DNA of 51,902 bases from a virus. A model generated the notes under the pieces. It was given only the letters and a program-made list of their open reading frames with translations, made no database searches and was not told where the DNA came from. This document shows, piece by piece, positions 34,638-42,970 of this stretch. How positions within the stretch are numbered: position 1 is the stretch's first letter; the number at the start of each line of letters is the position of its first letter. The stretch covers positions 1-51,902 of the IMG/VR virus record IMGVR_UViG_3300003886_000264; one strand, written 5' to 3'. The position numbers were made by a program, and so were the translations under genes.

Positions 34638-34906
34638 TGGTAAAGACAAAGAATATAGAAGGGGTAGGAGAATGTCTTGTTCTCCCTACCTCTTTTATTG
34701 AGAAAATAATGGAAGTTATTACTAAAAGCTTAAATGATGATAACTTCTATTATCTTACTAAGCTCAAACCCTATCAGGAGATAGTTATTAACAGAGGTAT
34801 TACGTTAGAAGGAGACATATTCTATTGCTATATTACAAAGAAAGAATTGAGAAGATTAAACGAGAAATTTAAAGAAGCTCAAGATAAAGCACAAATGGTT
34901 TTCTAA
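34637..34906 (+). CDS. Small protein, 89 aa, unknown
   Basis: Starts at GTG 34637, overlapping the previous stop (TAGTG). Mixed alpha/beta with a Lys-rich C-terminal helix (LRRLNEKFKEAQDKAQMVF). The start codon has only a weak ribosome site, so expression is probably by coupling. Part of the replication block. Function unknown. Confidence 0.5.
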   Translation: MVKTKNIEGVGECLVLPTSFIEKIMEVITKSLNDDNFYYLTKLKPYQEIVINRGITLEGDIFYCYITKKELRRLNEKFKEAQDKAQMVF

Positions 34907-34924
34907 TATAGAAGGGAGAAAGCA

Positions 34925-35323
34925 TTGCTTGATAACAAAGGTTTATCAGAATTTGTTAAAGGAGCGTTACAAGATTTAAGCTATAATCAAAGAGTTAATA
35001 TTTACGATGAGAACTGTCCACAATGTCCTTTCAATCTATTACGAGTGATTAAAGGCAAAAAGGTACTATGGGAAGGTCATAACTTATATGATGCTATTGA
35101 AGCGTGTTTAGATTTTGAGAACTCACGTCTTCTTAGGTTATGTGCTTTTGGTGATGAAGAGCATACTACTCAAGAGATAGCATCTAATACTTGTAGGTTA
35201 TGGAATAAAAGTGAACATAATGAAGGTATATTTATTGAGATAGATGATGTTAAAGACTTAAAAATAGGTATAACTTCTGATTTAATGGTAGCTCTTGCAG
35301 TGGAAGAATTTGCAAACTTATGA
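34925..35323 (+). CDS. Unknown protein, 132 aa
   Basis: Starts at TTG 34925, with AGGGAG 6 nt upstream. Acidic, with an NCPQCPF motif at ~32-38 and further Cys residues later, but no convincing zinc site. Its stop overlaps the DnaB-like helicase start (ATGA), so it is translationally coupled to the helicase and may be a helicase loader or accessory factor. That is inference from position. Confidence 0.5.
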   Translation: MLDNKGLSEFVKGALQDLSYNQRVNIYDENCPQCPFNLLRVIKGKKVLWEGHNLYDAIEACLDFENSRLLRLCAFGDEEHTTQEIASNTCRLWNKSEHNEGIFIEIDDVKDLKIGITSDLMVALAVEEFANL

Positions 35324-36729
35324 ATTCAAAAACAGAGATTTATGAGAAAGCAGTTATTTTAAAGTTGTTACATAACAAAGATTTACAAGAAAAATATCTT
35401 CCTGATGTACTACCATATCTATGGAGCAGACCAGAAGATAGGGTCTTCGTTTATGCAATGAAGTACTTGGAAAGTCATGATATTCCTATTACTATGCAAA
35501 ACTTACAAGTATCTTTAACTATAAAAGAGATAAAGTTATTCACAGCAAGGATGAAGGCAGTTATAGATGGGATGGACTTAGCCAGCTATTGGCACGATGA
35601 TAGTATTAAGCCAGATAATGACCTTTTCGATGAAGCTTATGAAGAATTACACGATATAGCTTTTGGTAGATATGTCGAAGTAGCACGAGAAGATTTCACT
35701 TATGAAGCAGGTTATATGAATAGGCATCATATATTAGCAAGAGCTAAGTCTATCCTTAAATTATATCAAGTCATTTACAAGCATAAATTTAAGAAGCCGA
35801 TAAATGATATAGATGCTGCTGTCGCTTATATAAATGACCGTGATGAGTTAATCCCAACCTTTAGCCCTAAACTTAACGGTTTAATGGGTGGCTGGACAAG
35901 AGGATTTGCTAATACTATACTTGCAAGGTCAGGACATACAAAGTCAACCATAATGACTTATGACTCTGTTTATAAAGCTGTACATCAACAAGTTGACTGT
36001 GTTAATGTTATTCTTATAGAAGAACCTCCGCCAATCTTTTGGAGAAGGGTATTCGCAATGTTGCTTAAAATACCTATAAGGGAAATGAGAGATAAGACTG
36101 TTAGAATATCAGAAGCACAAAAGAAGGCAGTTAAAAAGAAATTAGATGGAAGGATAAAGGTTCATGCTGTAACAACCTTTAAAGATGTAGTTGACTTGTT
36201 ATCGACTATTAAAGATGAATATGTATGGCTTGACCATATTAACGCTATACAGTTTCCAGGAAGAGGAAATGCTCTTCAGAATATGATGGGAGGAATTCCT
36301 GGCTTAATTAGTGCACAGGTACAGTTTTTAAGAGATAGACCTTATCAGTCTTATATTAACTTATCTCAAGTGAATGAAAAAGAATTGATGAAACTTCCAG
36401 GAATATGGAAACATCCTTCGTATCATCATGCTTATGGTTCTCAAATACTCCATCAACACTCACGAGAATACATAACGCTTTATTATCCACGAAGAGATGT
36501 TCTTAATAATCCGCACAGATGGGCTGGTAAAAAAGAGTTAAGAGATGCTAACCCTGAAGATGTTTATTTAAAGGTAGAGAAAAGTTCTTTTGGAGATTTA
36601 GGCAGAATGAAATTTAAGTATACAGCTGACTTTGCAAAATTTGAAGATGTAGATGAAAGAGTTTCAAATATAACTGTTAAACCATCAAGTAAAAATGATT
36701 CACTTTTCGAGGACTTAGGAATTTTATGA
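35320..36729 (+). CDS. DnaB-like replicative helicase, 469 aa
   Basis: The N-terminal ~150 residues are helical, like the DnaB N-domain. The RecA-type core begins at LNGLMGGWTRGFANTILARS. Walker A is a variant, RSGHTKST (~203-210), where GxxGxGKS/T is usual. The arginine-rich and EEPPPIFWRRVFAMLL stretch follows (DnaB H2 region). Walker B is YVWLDHINAI (~301-310). The H3-like motif NLSQVNE is at ~347-353, and GSQILHQHS with YITLYYPRR at ~390 corresponds to H4. It unwinds the replication fork. No primase fused. Coupled to the next gene (ATGA). Confidence 0.8.
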   Translation: MNSKTEIYEKAVILKLLHNKDLQEKYLPDVLPYLWSRPEDRVFVYAMKYLESHDIPITMQNLQVSLTIKEIKLFTARMKAVIDGMDLASYWHDDSIKPDNDLFDEAYEELHDIAFGRYVEVAREDFTYEAGYMNRHHILARAKSILKLYQVIYKHKFKKPINDIDAAVAYINDRDELIPTFSPKLNGLMGGWTRGFANTILARSGHTKSTIMTYDSVYKAVHQQVDCVNVILIEEPPPIFWRRVFAMLLKIPIREMRDKTVRISEAQKKAVKKKLDGRIKVHAVTTFKDVVDLLSTIKDEYVWLDHINAIQFPGRGNALQNMMGGIPGLISAQVQFLRDRPYQSYINLSQVNEKELMKLPGIWKHPSYHHAYGSQILHQHSREYITLYYPRRDVLNNPHRWAGKKELRDANPEDVYLKVEKSSFGDLGRMKFKYTADFAKFEDVDERVSNITVKPSSKNDSLFEDLGIL

Positions 36730-36983
36730 GAATAGTATTTAATAAAAAGGACAAAAATATAGCAGTATTACTTGCTGAGACAGCAGAAGATGCTACTGTA
36801 TTAAGAGCATTTTATGATAACCATATTATCTTTGGATTATACCAAGTTTGGTTCAAAAATGCTGACGGTAAAGGGGAGAATAGACTTGAAATAAGACCTT
36901 TTCTGGCTAAGTTACCAAACCTTTGGGGAATAGGGTGGCTTAATTTAGTAAGAGGATTTGTACCAACGAAGATAATAGAATAG
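36726..36983 (+). CDS. Small protein between helicases, 85 aa
   Basis: ATG overlaps the DnaB-like stop. Begins with a beta-alpha-like pattern (MRIVFNKKDKNIAVLLAETA; EDATVLRAFYD) and has an aromatic C-terminal half (LPNLWGIGWLNLVRGF). Not membrane spanning. The next gene starts 12 nt later. Function unknown; coupling suggests a replication accessory role. Confidence 0.55.
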   Translation: MRIVFNKKDKNIAVLLAETAEDATVLRAFYDNHIIFGLYQVWFKNADGKGENRLEIRPFLAKLPNLWGIGWLNLVRGFVPTKIIE

Positions 36984-36995
36984 GAAGGAACCAGA

Positions 36996-38630
36996 ATGGT
37001 TGATTTTAGAAAAGCATTAGCCCAAAAGGGAGTATCGCAAGAGTCATCTGATGAGACACTCCCCATACCCTTAAAGTCATCTAAAGTAATAGCAGAAGCT
37101 ACCTCTACTTTAAATGGAGACCAACTTAAAGCTTTTGATAAAATTATGGAGACCTTGCAAGACCCTGAAAAAGAATATTTTTCTTTAGAAGGATATGCTG
37201 GTACAGGGAAAACCTACCTTGTAGGTAAGATAGTTCAGTGTATTGATGGAGCAGTAGCTTTAAGTGCTCCTACCAACAAGGCAGTTAAGGTGCTATATGA
37301 TAATAAACTAATTCTTACAGAGGTACCAGAAGAATCTGAAATACCTAAGAAAGATAGACCTAATGGGAATGTTGCTTATGCTACGATACATAAGTTATTA
37401 GCATTAAGAGTTCAGTGGACAAGACCTTTCAAAGGTTCTGGTAAAGAACCAGAGCAGATTCTTGTCAGGAATTACAGGAGTAAACCAACTGTTAATGAAT
37501 ATTTGCTTTTAGTAATAGATGAAGCTTCGATGTTAGATGATGCTTTATTCAAAATGATTAGTACTGAGAAAAACAAGGAATTAAAAGTGCTTTTTATGGG
37601 AGACCCTGCACAAATACCTCCTATAAATAGGGAAGATTCTATTCCGCTGATTGCAGAAGAAAGAAAAAAGTGGGCTATGGAGCACGCAATATTAGAAAAG
37701 ATTATGAGACAAAAGAGTGACAATAAAATCTTAGAGGTAGCATATCAGATTAGAAATGGTCGCTTTAATAGTAGAGACCCTTTATTATCACGTATAAGCA
37801 ATAAGGATGTCTCTTTCTATACTTCAATGAAATTAGAAGATAAGCAAGTCTTTATAAAGATTATGATTTCTTATTTTCTTAGTGAGAAGTTTAATACAGA
37901 CCCTAACTATTGCAAAGTAATAGCTTGGACTAATAAGATGGTTAATACTTGTAATGAGATAATAAGGCACTCTATTTATAAAAGCTCTCCTAAGCTTAGC
38001 AAAATAATGCTTGGAGAGAAACTAATAGCAGATAAACCTATCTTTAATGAAGACCACGAGATTATTTTTAATACAAGTGATGAGTTTACCGTAGAGCAAT
38101 TTGAAGTAAAAAATCAGACTTATTATTTACCTGAGAAAGGTAATGAATTACTTGAACAGATAGAAATGGATATGAAAGGAACAGAAATTTCAGGAGCAAC
38201 AAAAACAGGATTTAACTTCAAGTATTACCAGTGTGATGTTAGGTACAGAACAAATGAGAACCCAGAGGGATGGTTAGCTATGATAGAAGTGTTGCACGAA
38301 GACTCAGAAAAAGCTTTTTGGTTTATGATGAAGAAATTAAAAGCAAGAAAAAATTGGGAGGAATATACAAAAAATATTGAAAGGTTCGCAAATGTTAAGT
38401 ATAATTATGCTATTACTTGCCATAAAGCTCAAGGCAGTACTTATAGTACTGTATTCCTAATGGAGGACGATATAGACCTTAATCACAGAACAATTGAACG
38501 TAACAGAATTAAGTATACAGCTTGTACACGACCTAAAAAAGAACTGTATATTCTTTCAAAATACAATCCAAGTAAGGAACAACAAAATGGATATATTGAA
38601 AAGGCACAGAGCTCTCTTAGACATAGTTGA
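36996..38630 (+). CDS. Dda/RecD2-type SF1B helicase, 544 aa
   Basis: ATG at 36996 with AGGAAGG upstream. Motif I is GYAGTGKT (~66-73), motif Ia SAPTNKAVK (~90-98), motif II VIDEASML (~173-180) and motif III MGDPAQIPPI (~201-210). Near the C-terminus ITCHKAQGSTYSTV (motif V) and YTACTRPKKELYIL (motif VI) complete the set. This is the T4 Dda/RecD family of 5'-3' helicases, used in recombination and origin or fork remodelling. Length fits Dda plus a short N-terminal extension. The next gene begins inside its 3' end. Confidence 0.88.
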   Translation: MVDFRKALAQKGVSQESSDETLPIPLKSSKVIAEATSTLNGDQLKAFDKIMETLQDPEKEYFSLEGYAGTGKTYLVGKIVQCIDGAVALSAPTNKAVKVLYDNKLILTEVPEESEIPKKDRPNGNVAYATIHKLLALRVQWTRPFKGSGKEPEQILVRNYRSKPTVNEYLLLVIDEASMLDDALFKMISTEKNKELKVLFMGDPAQIPPINREDSIPLIAEERKKWAMEHAILEKIMRQKSDNKILEVAYQIRNGRFNSRDPLLSRISNKDVSFYTSMKLEDKQVFIKIMISYFLSEKFNTDPNYCKVIAWTNKMVNTCNEIIRHSIYKSSPKLSKIMLGEKLIADKPIFNEDHEIIFNTSDEFTVEQFEVKNQTYYLPEKGNELLEQIEMDMKGTEISGATKTGFNFKYYQCDVRYRTNENPEGWLAMIEVLHEDSEKAFWFMMKKLKARKNWEEYTKNIERFANVKYNYAITCHKAQGSTYSTVFLMEDDIDLNHRTIERNRIKYTACTRPKKELYILSKYNPSKEQQNGYIEKAQSSLRHS

Positions 38631-38934
38631 GGACATTAACGAAACTGACATAGAAGATAAAGAAAAGTTTCAAGCATTTGCAGATGAACTATGCGAAGCA
38701 ATTACAAATAAGGTAACACTTAAAAAAAGACTTGCTGACCCAAGAGAAACGTCTGAGGGGATTAGAAATATACTTAACTTAATTGCCGTAGTACCCGACA
38801 GTATTAAGCAAATGATTTGGCTTAAAAAATTAGCTTTTGAATATGAACTAAACGAAGGGCTATTACTCAAAGAGTTTAATATTATTAAAGAAAGGAAACG
38901 CAAATGGGCAGAAAGGAAAGCAAGGCACAAATGA
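38587..38934 (+). CDS. DnaG-fragment-like protein, 115 aa
   Basis: ATG at 38587 with AAGGAA 8 nt upstream, overlapping the helicase end by 44 nt. The frame is open further up but only inside the helicase gene. The segment RNILNLIAVVPDSIKQMIWL followed by KKLAFEYELNEGLLLKEFN resembles the region after the TOPRIM domain of DnaG primases (ipdpieRdlylkelaerlgvsee.L..el). No TOPRIM or zinc domain accompanies it. It could bind the DnaB-like helicase and recruit host primase, or replace primase modulation. The resemblance is by eye only. Confidence 0.5.
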   Translation: MDILKRHRALLDIVEDINETDIEDKEKFQAFADELCEAITNKVTLKKRLADPRETSEGIRNILNLIAVVPDSIKQMIWLKKLAFEYELNEGLLLKEFNIIKERKRKWAERKARHK

Positions 38935-39215
38935 CCTTAACAGTAGGAGATAAAGTTAAGGTTAATATAGTAGAGATACCTGAAGAGCATAGGCAATGTG
39001 AAGTAGGGGAGATTACAAAAATGTATATGAAGTTTAGAGCCACTCCAGAACTTAGGGATATAAGTATTACTGTTATGTTCGATGAGAACTATGTAAGAAA
39101 GCAATTCCGGTATGGTGGCGGCTTTTCGTCTTTAAGTTTTAATAGCAAAGATATAAATAATCCAGACGTTAAATATCCAGTATATATTGAGAGAATAAAT
39201 GATAGAAAGAAATAA
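38904..39215 (+). CDS. Small basic beta protein, 103 aa, unknown
   Basis: ATG at 38904 with AAAGGAAA upstream; overlaps the previous gene by 31 nt and the methyltransferase by 17 nt. After a basic N-terminus it reads MTLTVGDKVKVNIVEIPEEH, a beta-barrel-like pattern (KOW/SH3-like look) that recurs in small nucleic-acid-binding proteins. Function unknown. Confidence 0.5.
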   Translation: MGRKESKAQMTLTVGDKVKVNIVEIPEEHRQCEVGEITKMYMKFRATPELRDISITVMFDENYVRKQFRYGGGFSSLSFNSKDINNPDVKYPVYIERINDRKK

Positions 39216-40362
39216 GTTATATAATAGCGATTGTTTTCTTATAATGGAAGACTTTCCTAACACATCTGTTAATATTTATTATACTGATACGCCCTATAAC
39301 TTAGGGTCGGAGTATATTATAGACAGTCAGGGTCATTATGTCTTTACTAAAGCATCTGACTTTATGAATAGTTGGGAAGCAATGGATGGTCGCTGGTGGA
39401 ATAAATACTTTAATGAAATATATAGAACTCTTAAGTATGGTGGTTACTTTATTACTCATAATATCGACAGACAAAGCGATATGTGGAGTTATTATGCAAG
39501 ACGTAATGGTCTTGTTCCTACACAAAAGTTATATTGGCTATTCGTTGACCATTTTCCGAAAGGCGTTGATGTTACTAAGCAATTAGACAGACTTCAAGGA
39601 CAAGAAAGGATTGTAGTTGGTAAACAGAAAGGAGCGCAAAAGAAAAGTACTGGAAAGTATGGCGATTGGGGACAGAACGCTAATGCAGACGGAACTTTTA
39701 ATCTTACCATACCTACATCAAAGATAGCACGAAAGTATGAAGGTTATATTTACGGACTTGCCTCACTTAAACAAATGGTAGAGGAAATACTTGTCTTTTA
39801 TAAACCACCAAAGGATACTGTTCCCAAAGACATTCTTGCAATGGAGGAGATAAGAAAATTTACTAACGAAGAGCTTATGTTAGCACATCCTTCAGTATTA
39901 AATTTGAAGAAAACTTCAATCCCCTCTTCTGACGGACTAAGGTGGACTCCACAGTTACTCGTGGCTGAGGAGATAATGCCTCGCCTTTTAGAGAACCCAT
40001 ATATCAATCACCCAGAAGCTGCTAAATTGAAGTCATCAGTTAAAGTAATAGAAGATAGCACTCCTAAAAACGATACTGGTAATATTTCACCTTATTATTT
40101 AGAGCCAAAGGTACAGGGAAACAAAAAGCATGTATCACCAAAGCCACTACCCTTAGTTCGTTGGATTATTGATTTGTTTAAGCCCCCCGAGCAAATCTTG
40201 ATAGTTGATACATTTATGGGGACTGGAGCCATACCTTATGTTTGTAAAGAGCAGGGTATAGATTATGTTGGAATAGAACTTGATAAAGATACCTTCGATG
40301 ATGCAAAAGAGTATATTGAAGGATTAGACAGCAACTTAACACTATTTGGAAGGAATACTTAA
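39199..40362 (+). CDS. DNA methyltransferase (N6-adenine or N4-cytosine, beta type), 387 aa
   Basis: The catalytic motif IV comes early, as DTPYN at ~30-34 (a variant of DPPY with Thr in the second place). The SAM-binding motif I comes late, as DTFMGTGAI at ~337-345, followed by YVGIELDKD. That order is the beta class. Between lie a long target-recognition region (~130-310) and KPLPLVRWIIDLFKPP just before motif I, as in this family. It has no nuclease partner nearby, so it is likely an orphan enzyme that protects phage DNA from host restriction or marks it. Overlaps its neighbour (TAATG). Confidence 0.82.
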   Translation: MIERNKLYNSDCFLIMEDFPNTSVNIYYTDTPYNLGSEYIIDSQGHYVFTKASDFMNSWEAMDGRWWNKYFNEIYRTLKYGGYFITHNIDRQSDMWSYYARRNGLVPTQKLYWLFVDHFPKGVDVTKQLDRLQGQERIVVGKQKGAQKKSTGKYGDWGQNANADGTFNLTIPTSKIARKYEGYIYGLASLKQMVEEILVFYKPPKDTVPKDILAMEEIRKFTNEELMLAHPSVLNLKKTSIPSSDGLRWTPQLLVAEEIMPRLLENPYINHPEAAKLKSSVKVIEDSTPKNDTGNISPYYLEPKVQGNKKHVSPKPLPLVRWIIDLFKPPEQILIVDTFMGTGAIPYVCKEQGIDYVGIELDKDTFDDAKEYIEGLDSNLTLFGRNT

Positions 40363-40871
40363 TGGCAAAATTTGAAGATTATAAAGATGAAGTAAAAGAC
40401 TTCTCTTTATTGGTCAATAATCAGTTTATTATAGCTTTGATTATGAACGATGTACCAATCTTAAGCTATAAATTAGAAGTCTTCACTGACGTATTATTAG
40501 CGAAAGGACTTGCATCTCTTACTACGATTAACATAAGAGTAAACGATGATAGACTTTTTGCTTTAGACATAAAGATTGTCGAAAGTGATTCTGAGGATTT
40601 TAAGTTAATTCTTATACTTACATATCCTAAAGAGGTTATCGTTCCCAAAGGGACACTATCGGATGAAGATATGAAGCAGTTTGGTTTATCAATGAGTAAA
40701 CCTGCTATATTTGAAATCACTCCTTCTGACCCTGCCCCTGAGATAGAGTTCGCTAAGGAGGTTAAAACTTTCTATTTCAGACCAACTATATCACAAGGGG
40801 AAGCGATAGTTAATGAAAGTTTTATTTGGCTTAAAGAGCAAATTATGCTTAAAGTTAGTGGAGTAAACTAA
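40362..40871 (+). CDS. Unknown protein, 169 aa
   Basis: ATG at 40362 overlaps the methyltransferase stop. Acidic, mixed alpha/beta (FALDIKIVESDSEDFKLILI), without Cys clusters or membrane segments. Coupled to the next gene by TAATG. Function unknown. Confidence 0.55.
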   Translation: MAKFEDYKDEVKDFSLLVNNQFIIALIMNDVPILSYKLEVFTDVLLAKGLASLTTINIRVNDDRLFALDIKIVESDSEDFKLILILTYPKEVIVPKGTLSDEDMKQFGLSMSKPAIFEITPSDPAPEIEFAKEVKTFYFRPTISQGEAIVNESFIWLKEQIMLKVSGVN

Positions 40872-41125
40872 TGTCTTCTAAACCAAACTTAAAAAGGGAA
40901 AATTATCTTAATCAGTTTCAAAGGATTTCAAGATTACCTTATGATGCAGAACCTTATGACCCTGACCCTTTATGGGAAATTGGTAGACAGTTAGGTGGAA
41001 TACAAAGTAAGTTAGACCAGATAACTACTTTAATTCAAGCCCCCAGTGAAGGAGGGTATCTTTTAATAAATAGAGTATGGAGGAAAGGTGAAACTCGGGA
41101 AGAAAACAATCCAGATAAGCTTTGA
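40871..41125 (+). CDS. Small protein, 84 aa, unknown
   Basis: ATG at 40871 overlaps the previous stop. Polar, Pro/Asp-rich N-terminal half (PYDAEPYDPDPLWEIGRQLG), then a helix (QSKLDQITTLIQAP). Its last 38 nt overlap the next gene in another frame and provide its GGAGG site. Function unknown. Confidence 0.5.
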   Translation: MSSKPNLKRENYLNQFQRISRLPYDAEPYDPDPLWEIGRQLGGIQSKLDQITTLIQAPSEGGYLLINRVWRKGETREENNPDKL

Positions 41126-41855
41126 TATTGAGGACGATAAACCTCACAAAGCACTTCGTATATATGACACTAATGGAAATGCTCTTGGATATGGAGAGAT
41201 GGTAGTAAAGAAAACTGACCCAGAGAATACTCTGTTTGAGAGCAAACCTGGATATATCATATATGCAGCTTCAATAGACCTTGACAAGATGATTCAGAAA
41301 GAGAAGGAAGCGGATAATCGAAAGGTTAAAACTGTTACTAAAACAGAAGAACCTGATGTTGAAGACTCAGGTAATGAGGAAGAAGACAATTGGGTAAGAG
41401 GTTCATTACGGCAATTGAAAGATGCTAAAGTAATGATTACTCTTACTACTGTAGAGGAGCTTCGAGAACAGTACCATAGAATTCCACGTGTTAAACTTGG
41501 TAATAGCCCAAGAGGTGTACCTAATGGTATAAAATCAAAGCTTACTGTTGGTGATGACTTTTACTCTTACCCAAAGGAAGATTTTAAGCAAGCTGAACTT
41601 CCAGAATCACTCAAAGAAGCAGTGGATAAAGCGGGAGATTTTATTTTAGCTGAACAAAAAGTAAGAGCTAATGCTACTTGTTATGGTGATATGCCTCCAG
41701 ATTATATAGGAGACAAAGTGAAAGAAGCTGAGTGGGAAAAACAGAAAGCAGCAGAACGTCAAGAACTTATTGATGCAAATACAGCAAAATTTCAAGAACA
41801 AATGGAAAAGAACCGTGAGCAAAAAGAAACTAATATATCACTGGATGATTTATGA
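41088..41855 (+). CDS. Unknown protein, 255 aa
   Basis: Starts at GTG 41088, 4 nt after GGAGG. The N-terminus is beta-like (KKTIQISFDIEDDKPHKALR), the middle acidic (~80-105, EEPDVEDSGNEEEDN), then a folded part with GNSPRGVPNGIKSKLTVGDD. The C-terminus is a charged helix ending in ISLDDL. Such short acidic-hydrophobic ends recur in this phage (also DLMNDL and DLGIL ends), possibly a shared docking tail. Couples to the RusA-like gene by ATGA. Confidence 0.55.
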   Translation: MKLGKKTIQISFDIEDDKPHKALRIYDTNGNALGYGEMVVKKTDPENTLFESKPGYIIYAASIDLDKMIQKEKEADNRKVKTVTKTEEPDVEDSGNEEEDNWVRGSLRQLKDAKVMITLTTVEELREQYHRIPRVKLGNSPRGVPNGIKSKLTVGDDFYSYPKEDFKQAELPESLKEAVDKAGDFILAEQKVRANATCYGDMPPDYIGDKVKEAEWEKQKAAERQELIDANTAKFQEQMEKNREQKETNISLDDL

Positions 41856-42457
41856 AAACCTTTAAGATAGTTCTTGAGGATGAAGCACCTGTTAAGAAAA
41901 ATCAAAGGAAGGAGGCGTGGACTCGTAAAGATAAAAAAACTGGTGTGATAACTCCACTTAACTTTAAAGCAAGTTGGTACACTAAAGCTTGGAATAAGTA
42001 TGCTGCACTTGCTATACAAAGACTCTATAAATGGAGGCAGATTGTAGAAAAGATTGAGAAAATAAAGTTTCCATTGAAAGGAGAGTACGTGGTTAGCATG
42101 GTATTCTTCCGCAGTACAGTACTAACAAGCAAACTTGATTTAGATAATTTAGAAGGAGGAATATTAGATATACTTGCTGGCAATTCAGGAATAGACTTAT
42201 CTGCTGCAAAATGGAAGATAGACCATAATGATTACAAGATACTAAATGACGACAGTGTTACTCACGTTAAGAATCACGGATGTTCGATTTGCTTCTATGC
42301 ACCTTCTAATCCTCATACAGAGATATTTATATCAGAATTTGATTTAGCTAAGTATGGAGAAATCTTTAAGCTATGGCATCCTGGAGCTCAACTTGGCTGG
42401 ATACCTCCGCAGCAGACACATTTATTCCAAGAAAACGACCTATTAGATAATTTATAA
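41852..42457 (+). CDS. rusA: RusA-like Holliday junction resolvase, 201 aa
   Basis: ATG overlaps the previous stop. RusA-type acidic residues are in place: KLDLDNLEGGILDIL (~94-108, Asp 96, Asp 98, Asp 106) and ILNDDSVTHVKNH (~130-142, Asp 133/134). The N-terminus is basic (VKKNQRKEAWTRKDKKTG). RusA resolvases cut four-way junctions formed in phage recombination and packaging. It is longer than RusA (120 aa) because of a C-terminal extension (~150-201) of unknown role. Fits with the exonuclease and annealing protein upstream. Confidence 0.78.
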   Translation: MKTFKIVLEDEAPVKKNQRKEAWTRKDKKTGVITPLNFKASWYTKAWNKYAALAIQRLYKWRQIVEKIEKIKFPLKGEYVVSMVFFRSTVLTSKLDLDNLEGGILDILAGNSGIDLSAAKWKIDHNDYKILNDDSVTHVKNHGCSICFYAPSNPHTEIFISEFDLAKYGEIFKLWHPGAQLGWIPPQQTHLFQENDLLDNL

Positions 42458-42471
42458 AGAAAGGATAAAAA

Positions 42472-42822
42472 ATGGAAGAGATACTTGTTTCCCCACAATT
42501 ACTTGAACATGCACCTTTAAAGATTAAATTCTTTACAGCTGCGTATAGTCCAGAGGTAGATAATTACCTTAACGAAGTATTAGAAAAGTTTGTTTATGAG
42601 GATTTAACTAAAGTTAGGGAGATTACAGGCGTTCCCTCTCTTTTCTTAAGTTCAAGCAAAGATATTCTCTTTGCTATTCCATATAAAGAAATTATACTCA
42701 CAGATGAATTTGTTCTAAAGAGAATAAATCATATGGAAGAGAGTATTTTACAATCTTTCTCTAATTGGGAAAAGGTTATAGAGGGTCTGCGAGAAAAAGG
42801 TTACAAGATAGGCATTGGATAA
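42472..42822 (+). CDS. Unknown protein, 116 aa
   Basis: ATG at 42472 after AAAGGATAAAAA. Acidic, mainly helical at both ends with a hydrophobic centre (TGVPSLFLSSSKDILFAIPY). Last gene before a 148-nt gap. Function unknown. Confidence 0.55.
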   Translation: MEEILVSPQLLEHAPLKIKFFTAAYSPEVDNYLNEVLEKFVYEDLTKVREITGVPSLFLSSSKDILFAIPYKEIILTDEFVLKRINHMEESILQSFSNWEKVIEGLREKGYKIGIG

Positions 42823-42970
42823 GACATTCTCTATTTTTGGAGCAAAAAAAACGCTATAAATTGCCTGTACGAGTGCCAATATTGAGGGTATATAGTAAAC
42901 CAAACCGCTAATATTAAGGAAACGTTGGCATATTTCCGGTTGTTTGTGGTTAAATTATAAACAATACATA
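42823..42970 (+). other. Intergenic gap with inverted repeats
   Basis: 148 nt without a gene. It contains TGCCAA (42877-) and TTGGCA (42926-) in inverted orientation about 45 nt apart, each next to an AATATT, plus GGAAA / TTTCC around a 10-nt loop (42919-42938). TTTTTGGAGCAAAAA at its start also occurs before the gene at 30665. There is no T-tract, so not a terminator. It may hold a promoter or an RNA leader for the last block of plus-strand genes; no box is convincing. Confidence 0.35.

Noticed and set aside
42823-42970. Rho-independent terminator in the gap
   Set aside because: GGAAA/TTTCC is short and not followed by a T run.
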